Source: Bacillus pseudomycoides DSM 12442 (GTDB lineage Bacteria > Bacillota > Bacilli > Bacillales > Bacillaceae_G). Taken from it: a stretch of DNA of 20,152 nt. The DNA is taken from NCBI RefSeq assembly GCF_000161455.1, contig NZ_CM000745.1, positions 1,802,441-1,822,592 of the forward strand, in the 5' to 3' direction. Under the pieces are notes generated by a model. It saw only the letters and a list, made by a program, of their open reading frames with translations. It made no database searches and was not told where the DNA came from. Shown in pieces: positions 13,858-20,152 of this stretch. Both the position numbers and the translations under genes were made by a program. Every line of letters begins with the position of its first letter. Position 1 is the first letter of the stretch.

Positions 13858-14802
13858 TTGCGTTGTATAAATTGTGGGAATCCTTGTCCTGACGGTCAAT
13901 TTAATTGTGAAGATTGTCAGCAAACTTTACATAATGGAACAAAAGAGGAGACCTCACCAATCGAAAAAAATATGGAACAATATGTGGGAGCGCATTATCC
14001 ATATTATAAAAGAAAATGGGACAAAGAAAAGAAACGAATAGCAAGGTGGAGCTGGAATGGATGGGCTGCTATTTTCAATGTCGGATGGTTTGGTTATCGA
14101 AAATATTACGTACCTGCTTGTTTGTTTGTAATTTTATTAGTAGCTTGTGATGCATTTTCATACTATATGGGATTCAATGTAGCACTCCCCATTATTAACA
14201 TGGTTCCCCTTACCTTTTTATTGCTCATTTTAATGATGATAGGGGTCGGAATTTTTGCAAATGGGTTATATTATCGATTTGCTGAGCGGAAAATATACCG
14301 GATAAAAGCAAGAGGGGTAACGAATGGAGATGTTGAGCGTTATCTCATCCGTGATAGTGGAGGAACAAGCAAAATGGGAGCGGCTATTGTTACAATTTTG
14401 ACAGCTGCTAGTATATTCATGAGTCACTTTTTCTTTCCTACAGATCAAGATGTTATTCAAAAAGTACGAGCAAGTTCCCTTTATGAGTATCCTTTTTTTT
14501 CTATTGGGGAATCTTTTGAACAGCATTTTAAGCAACCAACCTGGGTTTATTACCGCGGGGGAGATGGATTGGAATTAGTAGAATTTCATGGATACAATCA
14601 TGGTATGACAAGACAAAAAATTATCATTCAATTTGTTGTCGATTACAGGTTGCATGAAATTGAACCCTATTCTCTTACAGTTAACGGTGAGCCCCAAGGT
14701 GAAAAAGAGTTTTTGAAAATGATGGAAGATGTGTTTCGTACGCAAGATCTTTTTGAGTTGGATGACGGATTACAAAAAGATGAAAAAAAAGAAATGTTAT
14801 AA
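13858..14802 (+). CDS. Zinc-ribbon membrane protein (DUF2628-like)
   Basis: A 314-aa integral membrane protein starting at TTG 13858, six bases after AAAGAGGG. Residues 3-20 form a zinc ribbon with Cys3/Cys6 and Cys17/Cys20. A linker leads to the amphipathic WSWNGWAAIFNVGWFGYRKYY, typical of the DUF2628 membrane family, and then two hydrophobic segments (about 83-100 and 105-138). A third helix lies near 178-197 (AAIVTILTAASIFMSHFFF). The C-terminal ~115 residues look like a folded extracytoplasmic domain (SLYEYPFFSIGESFEQHF onward) with no enzyme motif. Function is unknown; regulation by membrane or envelope state is a guess. It is a single gene ending in a strong terminator. Confidence 0.8.
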   Translation: MRCINCGNPCPDGQFNCEDCQQTLHNGTKEETSPIEKNMEQYVGAHYPYYKRKWDKEKKRIARWSWNGWAAIFNVGWFGYRKYYVPACLFVILLVACDAFSYYMGFNVALPIINMVPLTFLLLILMMIGVGIFANGLYYRFAERKIYRIKARGVTNGDVERYLIRDSGGTSKMGAAIVTILTAASIFMSHFFFPTDQDVIQKVRASSLYEYPFFSIGESFEQHFKQPTWVYYRGGDGLELVEFHGYNHGMTRQKIIIQFVVDYRLHEIEPYSLTVNGEPQGEKEFLKMMEDVFRTQDLFELDDGLQKDEKKEML

Positions 14803-14803
14803 G

Positions 14804-14853
14804 AAATGAATGTAAAAGCAGATGGAGCAGCTTTTACATTCATTTCTTTTTTT
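14804..14853 (+). terminator. Terminator of the zinc-ribbon gene
   Basis: AAATGAATGTAAAAGC (14804-14819) and GCTTTTACATTCATTT (14830-14845) form a perfect 16-bp stem followed by a T-rich tract. Confidence 0.9.
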
Positions 14854-14872
14854 ATTTTAGGAAAGAAAAATA

Positions 14873-14912
14873 TTTAAAATAATCAGAATTTTTTGTATAA
14901 TAATATTATACA
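14873..14912 (+). promoter_or_regulatory. Candidate promoter and overlapping operator of the oppA-like gene
   Basis: TATAAT (14896-14901) follows TTTAAA (14873-14878) by 17 nt. The -10 lies inside a perfect 19-bp dyad, TGTATAATAATATTATACA (14894-14912), whose odd length and A/T-rich arms suit a dimeric repressor. Confidence 0.45.
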
Positions 14913-14949
14913 TGCTTTATTGTATACATACAGATTGGGGGAAGGAATA

Positions 14950-16611
14950 ATGAAGAAAAAAGTTTCAACGCTTGCTGCACTTGCATTATCAACAAGTATG
15001 TTCGTTGCAGGTTGCGGGAATGGGGAGAAAGCATCGACAACGAAGAAAGAAACAGGTAAGGGGATGGCCGATAAACAAGTGCTAAACTTACTAGAAACAG
15101 CAGAAATTCCTTCGATGGATACATCAAAATCAACAGATTCCGTATCATTCCGAGTATTTGTAAATGCAATGGAGGGTTTATATCGATTAGATAAAGATAA
15201 TAAGCGAACTCCAGGTATGGCAAAAGATGTGAAGATTAGTGAAGATAAGAAAACATATACTTTTGAATTACGAGATGCAAAGTGGTCGAATGGTGAGCCA
15301 GTTCGTGCACAAGATTTTGTATATGGCTGGCAACGTGCGCTTGATAAAGCAACAGCAGCTGAATACGCATTTATTTTATTTGATGTAAAAAATGCTCAAA
15401 AAGTTAATAAGGGGGAGCTACCACTTGATCAGCTAGGTGTAAAAGCAAAGGATGATAAGACACTAGTGGTAGAACTAGAACAACCAACTCCATATTTTCT
15501 TGATCTTACATCATTTCCAACATTCTTCCCTTTAAATGAGAAGTTTGTAAAAAAACAAGGTGATAAGTATGCATTAGAAGCTGATAAAATTTTATACAAT
15601 GGACCATTTACGTTAAGTGAATGGAAGCATGAGCAAAGCTATCAATTAAAGAAAAATCCAAATTATTGGGATAAAGATACTGTAAAACTAGAAGAAATTA
15701 ATGTCGGTGTCGTAAAAGAAACGAGCACAGGTGTGAACCTATATGATAATGATCAAGCGGACCGCGTAATTTTAACTTCAGAGTTTGTTGATAAATATAA
15801 AAAGAATAAGCCAGATGAATTCAAAACGAAACTAGATCCGCGTATGTATTTCTTACGTTTTAATCAACAAAATGCAACATTTAAAAATCAAAAAGTGCGT
15901 GAAGCAATTGATTTAGCTTATGATAAAAAAGGTATTGCAAATGTCATTTTAAATGATGGCTCATTACCAGCATATTTCTTAGTACCAGAAAAATTCACAA
16001 CAGGTCCGGATGGAAAAGATTTTCGTACTGTAAATAAAAACTTCCGTGATAATAAAGACAATGCGGAAAAAGCGAAGAAGTTATGGGAAGAAGCGAAAAA
16101 AGAACTGGGTCAAGATACAATTACGGTAGAATTACTAAACGATGATAATGGTAGCCGGAAAAAAGTTGGCGACTTTATTAAAGAAGAGCTTGAGAAAAAT
16201 TTACCTGGAATTAAAGTGAATTTGAAACAACAACCGTATAAACAGAAATTAGATTTAGAGAAGAAATTACAATATGAGTTTTCACTATCAGCATGGGGCC
16301 CGGATTATCCAGATCCAATGACATATATTGATATGTTTATTACAGGAAGTACATTTAATGAAATGGCGTATTCAAATCCGAAATATGATGACTTAGTTGC
16401 TAAATCGAAAGGTGAGTTGTTAAAAGATGATGCAGCACGCTGGAAAGCACTTGCAGAAGCTGAAAAAATCTTAATTGGAGAAGATGCAGCGATTTCACCT
16501 ACTTATCAGCAAAGTACAGCATATTTAGAAAAAACATATGTAAAAGGAATTGCAAATCATACATTCGGCGGCGATTTTAGTTATAAATGGGCGTATATTA
16601 CAAAAAAATAG
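14950..16611 (+). CDS. oppA: Oligopeptide ABC transporter substrate-binding lipoprotein (OppA family)
   Basis: A 553-aa lipoprotein of the family 5 extracellular solute-binding proteins, with a lipobox at VAGC (Cys22). The typical OppA signature is present: TFELRDAKWSNGEPVRAQDFVYGWQRALD (about residues 96-125), preceded by LNLLETAEIPSMDTS and followed by NGPFTLSEW (about 218-226). It binds oligopeptides for import by an OppBCDF channel and may also serve peptide signalling or cell-wall peptide recycling. No permease or ATPase genes are adjacent, so it is one of the orphan OppA paralogues common in the Bacillus cereus group. ATG 14950 fits GGGGGA, eight bases upstream. A terminator follows, but fosB begins only 54 bp after the stop. 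Confidence 0.92.
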   Translation: MKKKVSTLAALALSTSMFVAGCGNGEKASTTKKETGKGMADKQVLNLLETAEIPSMDTSKSTDSVSFRVFVNAMEGLYRLDKDNKRTPGMAKDVKISEDKKTYTFELRDAKWSNGEPVRAQDFVYGWQRALDKATAAEYAFILFDVKNAQKVNKGELPLDQLGVKAKDDKTLVVELEQPTPYFLDLTSFPTFFPLNEKFVKKQGDKYALEADKILYNGPFTLSEWKHEQSYQLKKNPNYWDKDTVKLEEINVGVVKETSTGVNLYDNDQADRVILTSEFVDKYKKNKPDEFKTKLDPRMYFLRFNQQNATFKNQKVREAIDLAYDKKGIANVILNDGSLPAYFLVPEKFTTGPDGKDFRTVNKNFRDNKDNAEKAKKLWEEAKKELGQDTITVELLNDDNGSRKKVGDFIKEELEKNLPGIKVNLKQQPYKQKLDLEKKLQYEFSLSAWGPDYPDPMTYIDMFITGSTFNEMAYSNPKYDDLVAKSKGELLKDDAARWKALAEAEKILIGEDAAISPTYQQSTAYLEKTYVKGIANHTFGGDFSYKWAYITKK

Positions 16612-16614
16612 TAT

Positions 16615-16654
16615 AATAAGAGATGCGCGAATTTTCGCTCATCTCTTATTTTGT
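16615..16654 (+). terminator. Terminator between oppA and fosB
   Basis: AATAAGAGATG (16615-16625) and CATCTCTTATT (16640-16650) pair perfectly, with an inner GCGA/TCGC pairing, then TTTTG. It stands in the 54-bp gap before fosB. Confidence 0.75.
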
Positions 16655-16665
16655 AAGGAGGACTT

Positions 16666-17085
16666 ATGTTGATAAATGGCTTTAATCATCTTTGTTTTTC
16701 GGTTTCAGATTTAGAAAGATCTATTCAATTTTATGAAACAGTATTAGAGGGAAAGTTATTAGTAAAAGGAAGAAAACTCGCATATTTTGATATATGTGGA
16801 GTGTGGGTGGCACTCAATGAAGAAGCAGATATTGCACGAAATGAAATTCATCAGTCATATACACATCTTGCATTTTCTGTTAAACAAGAGGATTTTGGTC
16901 GACTATTAAAGCGATTAGAGGAGAATAAAGTTCATATTTTACAAGGAAGAGAACGTGATGTAAGAGATTGTCAGTCTATTTATTTTATTGATCCAGATGG
17001 ACATAAGTTTGAGTTTCATTCAGGTACACTGCAGGATCGCTTAAAGTATTATAAGGAAGCAAAACCACATATGAAATTTTATTGA
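16666..17085 (+). CDS. fosB: Metallothiol transferase FosB (fosfomycin resistance)
   Basis: A 139-aa glyoxalase/VOC-fold enzyme that opens the epoxide of fosfomycin with bacillithiol (or cysteine), using a divalent metal. The metal ligands are visible as His8 (NGFNHLCFSV), His67 (SYTHLAFSV) and Glu116 (KFEFHSG), one residue later than in the 138-aa reference because of an extra Ile at position 3. The rest (RKLAYFDICGVWVALNEE, GRERDVRDCQSIYF, HSGTLQDRLKYYKE) is near-identical to chromosomal Bacillus cereus FosB. AAGGAGG is at 16655-16661, only four bases before the ATG. It leads a three-gene run with an SDR-like gene (25 bp gap) and a phosphatase gene. Confidence 0.96.
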   Translation: MLINGFNHLCFSVSDLERSIQFYETVLEGKLLVKGRKLAYFDICGVWVALNEEADIARNEIHQSYTHLAFSVKQEDFGRLLKRLEENKVHILQGRERDVRDCQSIYFIDPDGHKFEFHSGTLQDRLKYYKEAKPHMKFY

Positions 17086-17110
17086 TGAAATAAAGGGGGA
17101 TGGGAAGAGC

Positions 17111-17653
17111 ATGCATGCGCTCGTTATTGGAGGGACAGGGATGCTGAAGAAAGTGTCCGTTTGGCTTTGTAATCAAGGGCTTTATGTTTCTGTTATTGGA
17201 CGAGATAGGAATAGGTTAGAAGATGTAAAAAATACATGTAATGCTCCAAGAAATGTTACATGTATTTCTCTTGATTACCACGATGGCGATGCTTTGAAAC
17301 AATCTATTAAAGATACGATTAAACAAAATGGACCTATCAGATTAGTCGTAGCTTGGGTACATACAACTGCTAAAAAGGCGCTTCAAGTAATTTGTGAAGA
17401 AATTGAATTACATTCTAAATCCTATAGTTTGTTTCATATATTAGGGAGTAGTGCATCTCGATTGGAACGTCAAAAAATAGGAAGTGCTTTCTGTAATTAT
17501 CATAGAATTTTATTAGGGTTTATTTTACAAGGTGAACATTCAAGGTGGTTGACTCATGAAGAGATTACTGATGGAGTTATAGCAGGAATTCAGAGTAAAC
17601 AAAGCGATTGTATTGTAGGAACATTGGAACCATGGGAATTACGACCAATTTGA
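17111..17653 (+). CDS. Short SDR-like NAD(P)-binding protein
   Basis: A 180-aa Rossmann-fold protein with the nucleotide motif VIGGTGM at residues 5-11 and a basic RDRNRL after the second strand, which favours NADP. LVVAWVHTTAKKA (about 79-91) replaces the usual N-A-G motif of SDRs, and no Tyr-xxx-Lys pair is evident, so it may bind but not turn over a classical SDR substrate. It is short for the family (usually about 250 aa) yet has a normal C-terminal end (IVGTLEPWELRP), so it is not an obvious truncation. It lies 25 bp after fosB and 18 bp before a phosphatase gene, almost certainly one operon. Its connection to fosfomycin resistance is unproved. Confidence 0.8.
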   Translation: MHALVIGGTGMLKKVSVWLCNQGLYVSVIGRDRNRLEDVKNTCNAPRNVTCISLDYHDGDALKQSIKDTIKQNGPIRLVVAWVHTTAKKALQVICEEIELHSKSYSLFHILGSSASRLERQKIGSAFCNYHRILLGFILQGEHSRWLTHEEITDGVIAGIQSKQSDCIVGTLEPWELRPI

Positions 17654-17671
17654 TGAGGGGGAAGAAAACGA

Positions 17672-18289
17672 ATGAAAACGACTTTATATGTAACACGTCA
17701 TGGAGAAACAGAGTGGAATGTGGCAAAGCGTATGCAAGGGAGAAAAAATTCTAATTTAACCGAAAAAGGGATATTACAGGCAAAGCAGTTAGGGGATCAT
17801 ATAAAGGATATACCACTTCATGCGATATATAGTAGTCCAAGCGGGAGAACAATGCATACGGCAGAGTTAATAAAAGGAGAGCGGAATATTCCAATTATAG
17901 CTGATGAGAACTTTTATGAGATTAATATGGGGATCTGGGAAGGGCAAATGCTTGTGGATTTGGAAGCGCAGTACCCAGAGGAAGTACATACGTTTTGGAA
18001 TGAGCCACATCGTTTTTGTTCGACATCAGGCGAAAATTTCTATGATGTGCATAGTCGGGTGATAGAAGGAGTAAACCTTCTTTTAGAAAAACATAAAGGG
18101 GAAAGTATTTTAATCGTATCTCATGCAGCAGCTGCAAAATTACTTGTGGGACATTTTACTGGTCTTTCTGTTGAAAGAGTGTGGGATGATCCATTTATGC
18201 ATAGTGCGAGCTTAAGTATCATTGAATTTGAAGGGAAAGAGGCTAGTGTTAAACAGTTTGCCGATATAAGTCATTTTCAGCAAGTATAA
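17672..18289 (+). CDS. Histidine phosphatase family protein
   Basis: A 205-aa phosphoglycerate-mutase-like phosphatase. The phosphohistidine motif TRHGETEWN gives nucleophile His10 with Arg9. Other core residues are Arg59 (SSPSGRT), Glu83 in FYEINMGIWEG (proton donor) and His151 in IVSHAAAAKLL. The length (about 200 aa) and pattern suit the broad-specificity phosphatases and cofactor-independent mutase relatives (PhoE-like, GpmB-like); the substrate is unknown. GAGGGGGAAGAAAACGA supplies a ribosome site about ten bases upstream of the ATG. It is the last gene of the fosB run and ends in a terminator. Confidence 0.9.
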   Translation: MKTTLYVTRHGETEWNVAKRMQGRKNSNLTEKGILQAKQLGDHIKDIPLHAIYSSPSGRTMHTAELIKGERNIPIIADENFYEINMGIWEGQMLVDLEAQYPEEVHTFWNEPHRFCSTSGENFYDVHSRVIEGVNLLLEKHKGESILIVSHAAAAKLLVGHFTGLSVERVWDDPFMHSASLSIIEFEGKEASVKQFADISHFQQV

Positions 18290-18315
18290 AAAGACCGCAA
18301 TAGAGCGATCTTTTT
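18288..18315 (+). terminator. Terminator of the fosB-SDR-phosphatase unit
   Basis: AAAAAGACCGC (18288-18298) and GCGATCTTTTT (18305-18315) pair with one mismatch and the right arm ends in five T. Confidence 0.75.
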
Positions 18316-18346
18316 ACGTTTACTGTTAACAATAAGGGATAAAGAA

Positions 18347-18871
18347 TTAGCAATTACGTTTTCTAAACCAGAAGTGATCGCATTTTTTTCTTTTTTTACA
18401 GCCTGTTGTACGTTTACGGCCTGTTGTACGTTTACGGCCTGTTGTGCGTTTACGACATGTTATGTGTTTACGCCATGTTGTGTGTTTACGCCATGTTGTG
18501 TGTTTACGCCATGTTGTGTGTTTACGGCATGTTGTGTGTTTACGCCATGTTATGCGTTTACGGCCTGTTGTGCGTTTACGGCATGTTGTGTGTTTACGGC
18601 CTGTTGTGTGTTTACGGCCTGTTGTGCGTTTACGGCCTGTTGTGCGTTTACGGCCTGTTGTGCGTTTACGACATTTTGTGTGTTTACGACATGTTGTATG
18701 CTTACGGCATTTTGTGTGTTTACGACATGTCGTATGCTTACGGCCTGTTGTACATTTGTGGCCAGAAAAATGATCATCGTCACAATCAAAAGTACTTGGA
18801 TCTTGATGTAAAAACTCTTCCATCCCTGCACTTTTGATTTCTTCAACAGCTTTTTGAATATCGCGTTTCAT
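18347..18871 (-). CDS. exsB: ExsB-like Thr-rich exosporium/coat repeat protein (CotG-like)
   Basis: A 174-aa low-complexity spore-surface protein. Residues 1-37 are a non-repeated acidic head (MKRDIQKAVEEIKSAGMEEF, then LHQDPSTFDCDDD). Residues 38-157 are 20 tandem hexapeptides of consensus R-K-(H/R)-T-T-(G/C/W), containing 36 Thr and no Ser. Residues 158-174 are a basic Cys-containing tail. The head and repeat match what is described for ExsB of Bacillus anthracis, a heavily threonine-phosphorylated protein needed for stable exosporium attachment, and the modular basic repeats resemble CotG. It is divergent from cotH, as cotG is in Bacillus subtilis. AAGGGGGA lies about eight bases before the ATG. 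A sigma-K-like promoter is upstream. Confidence 0.85.
   Translation of the reverse strand: MKRDIQKAVEEIKSAGMEEFLHQDPSTFDCDDDHFSGHKCTTGRKHTTCRKHTKCRKHTTCRKHTKCRKRTTGRKRTTGRKRTTGRKHTTGRKHTTCRKRTTGRKRITWRKHTTCRKHTTWRKHTTWRKHTTWRKHITCRKRTTGRKRTTGRKRTTGCKKRKKCDHFWFRKRNC
18401..18760. repeat. 20 tandem copies of an 18-bp unit
   Basis: Exactly 20 units of 18 bp (360 bp) run in register, of the type gcctgttgtgcgtttacg on the plus strand. Substitutions cluster at four positions that change residues 3, 5 and 6 of the encoded hexapeptide; the RK-coding bases (tttacg) are nearly invariant. All frames are open through it because the unit contains no stop. Confidence 0.95.
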
Positions 18872-18924
18872 AGAAATCCCCCTTATCTCTAAATAAAATG
18901 AACAGGTATTCCTTTTACATTAAT

Positions 18925-18952
18925 CATGATATGAAGAGAGAATCTCTTCTGC
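18925..18952 (-). promoter_or_regulatory. Sigma-K-like promoter of the exsB-like gene
   Basis: On the minus strand CATATCATG (18925-18933) resembles the sigma-K -10 CATAnnnTA with one mismatch, and a C-centred -35 (GCA, 18950-18952) lies 16 nt upstream. The spacer is almost wholly a hairpin dyad, GAAGAGA/TCTCTTC (18933-18949). Confidence 0.45.
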
Positions 18953-19004
18953 ATGAGGCAGGAGTTTAGATTTTAATAGAAATAGGCATATAGCGGATAT
19001 ATGG

Positions 19005-19032
19005 ACATGGACAAAGTAATAAGCATACATTA
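19005..19032 (+). promoter_or_regulatory. Sigma-K promoter of cotH
   Basis: ACA (19005-19007), 16 nt, then CATACATTA (19024-19032), a perfect match to the sigma-K -10 consensus CATAnnnTA. Transcription would start near 19040, which excludes the ATG at 19034 as the start codon. Confidence 0.7.
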
Positions 19033-19063
19033 AATGGAGAAAAAAAGAAGGGATGGGGGAAGA

Positions 19064-20140
19064 ATGTTGCCTTCTTATGATTTTTTTATTCATCCGATGT
19101 ATCTTGTTGAATTAAAGAAGGACATTTGGTCTGATAGTCCAGTGCCTGCTAAATTAACATATGGGAAAAGAAAGTATGATATTGACATTGTATACCGGGG
19201 AGCACATATTCGAGAATTTGATAAAAAATCATATCATGTTATGTTCTATAAGCCGAAACAATTTCAAGGGGTGAAAGAGTTTCATTTGAATTCTGAGTTT
19301 AAGGATCCATCACTTATAAGAAATAAATTATCGCTTGACTTTTTTAGTGATATTGGTGTACTTTCGCCAAAATCCCAGCATGTTTTTATCAAGATTAATG
19401 GTCAAATTCAAGGTGTATATTTACAATTAGAATCTGTTGATGAAAACTTTTTGAAAAGCCGTAAATTACCGAGTGGGTCAATTTATTATGCGATTGATGA
19501 TGATGCGAATTTTTCTTTAATAAGTGAGCGTGATCAAGATGTTAAAACAAACCTATCTGCAGGCTATGAGTTTAAATGTGCGAATGAACATAGTGAAGAA
19601 CAGCTTAGTGAATTCGTTTATCAGGCAAATGTACTATCACGAGAAAAATATGAAAAAGAAATTATAAATTACCTTGATGTTGACAAATATTTGCGGTGGC
19701 TAGCAGGTGTTATTTTGACTCAAAACTTTGACGGATTTGTTCATAACTATGCACTGTATCATAATGATGAAACGAATTTATTTGAAGTGATACCGTGGGA
19801 TTATGATGCGACATGGGGCCGTGATGTAGAAGGAAGGCGGCTAAACCATGAGTATATCCGAATTCAAGGATATAATACGTTGAGTGCTAGAATTCTCGAT
19901 ATACCGGTATTTCGAAAGCAATACCGTAGCATTCTTGAAGAAATTTTGGAAGAGAAATTTACAGTTTCGTTTATAAAACCGAAAGTAGAGAGAATGTGTG
20001 AAGCAATTCGTCCTTACTTGATTCAGGATCCCTATATGAAAGAGAAAATAGATATTTTTGATCAAGAACCAGATATTATCTTTCGATATATAAATAATAG
20101 GAGTCAATATGTACACAAGTATTTACATGAACTATTATAA
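19064..20140 (+). CDS. cotH: CotH spore coat protein kinase
   Basis: A 358-aa CotH-family atypical protein kinase, which in Bacillus subtilis phosphorylates CotB and CotG in the mother cell and organises the outer coat. Family features are VYRGAHIREFDKKSYHV (about residues 43-59) with the ATP-contacting Lys region, FIKINGQIQGVYLQLESVDENF (108-129), and the catalytic/metal region FDGFVHNYALYHND (222-235) through WDYDATWGRD (245-254, with Asp246/Asp248). ATG 19064 is preferred over 19034, because the sigma-K promoter ends at 19032 and GGATGGGGGA lies just upstream of 19064. It is divergent from the Thr-rich exsB-like gene, its probable substrate. It is complete; the last 12 bases of the window follow its stop. 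Confidence 0.93.
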   Translation: MLPSYDFFIHPMYLVELKKDIWSDSPVPAKLTYGKRKYDIDIVYRGAHIREFDKKSYHVMFYKPKQFQGVKEFHLNSEFKDPSLIRNKLSLDFFSDIGVLSPKSQHVFIKINGQIQGVYLQLESVDENFLKSRKLPSGSIYYAIDDDANFSLISERDQDVKTNLSAGYEFKCANEHSEEQLSEFVYQANVLSREKYEKEIINYLDVDKYLRWLAGVILTQNFDGFVHNYALYHNDETNLFEVIPWDYDATWGRDVEGRRLNHEYIRIQGYNTLSARILDIPVFRKQYRSILEEILEEKFTVSFIKPKVERMCEAIRPYLIQDPYMKEKIDIFDQEPDIIFRYINNRSQYVHKYLHELL

Positions 20141-20152
20141 ATGAAAAAGAGA

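Noticed and set aside
16569..16595. Possible sigma-W promoter for fosB (CGTA at 16592)
   Set aside because: No TGAAAC-like -35 at 16-17 nt upstream; the CGTA is part of the oppA coding sequence.
18401..18760. Direct repeats considered as a CRISPR array
   Set aside because: The 18-bp units abut with no spacers and lie inside a coding frame with a ribosome site; it is a protein-coding tandem repeat.
18374..18846. Long open frames on both strands across the repeat (Cys/Phe-rich, Tyr/Val-rich, Arg/His-rich)
   Set aside because: They are open only because the 18-bp unit has no stop in any frame; they lack ribosome sites, and only the 18347-18871 minus frame has a proper start and a known family head.

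Overview
This window looks like a chromosomal segment of a Bacillus cereus group bacterium (cereus/anthracis/thuringiensis/mycoides). The evidence is low GC, strong AAGGAGG-type ribosome sites, a typical FosB bacillithiol transferase, a YqjM-type NamA, a CotH kinase paired with an ExsB-like Thr-rich repeat protein (exosporium/coat), and a TTTAT-flanked ~150-bp intergenic repeat that fits the group-specific bcr1 element. There is no tRNA, rRNA, CRISPR array, phage or intact insertion sequence. Most genes are short single-gene units closed by strong hairpin terminators, several of them bidirectional between converging genes.

Layout. 1-3091: an unrecognised 151-aa protein, then a structured leader carrying a possible 19-aa leader peptide ahead of an alpha/beta hydrolase, then (minus strand) a luciferase-like flavin monooxygenase and a small cereus-group protein. 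3273-5650: a flavin amine oxidase, a bcr1-like repeat and a RimL-type acetyltransferase. 5699-8049: a previously easy-to-miss 48-aa membrane peptide and an aldo/keto reductase (minus), a transposon-end-like hairpin, and a COG0523 metal-chaperone GTPase. 8081-10775 (minus): a secreted alpha/beta hydrolase, a BltD-like acetyltransferase and a zinc-binding lipoprotein (AdcA/ZnuA) whose promoter is bracketed by two Zur-box-like dyads. 11045-13651: a divergent 51-aa membrane peptide, an NAD(P)-binding protein, NamA (minus) and an alkylguanine-DNA methyltransferase. 13858-16611: a zinc-ribbon membrane protein and an OppA-type peptide-binding lipoprotein. 16666-18289: a compact three-gene run, fosB - SDR-like protein - histidine phosphatase. 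18347-20140: divergent exsB-like and cotH genes, both with sigma-K-like promoters.

How the genes fit together. Three units can be read as systems: zinc uptake under Zur control (with a possible co-regulated small membrane protein), fosfomycin resistance (fosB cluster), and a late-sporulation kinase/substrate pair in which CotH probably phosphorylates the 20-unit Thr-rich hexapeptide repeat of the ExsB-like protein. The rest are oxidoreductases, acetyltransferases and hydrolases typical of accessory metabolism and stress/detoxification. I did not find a clearly new multi-gene system. The best candidates for undescribed biology are the structured leader with leader peptide at 585-780, the two small membrane proteins, and the Zur-bracketed divergent promoter region.
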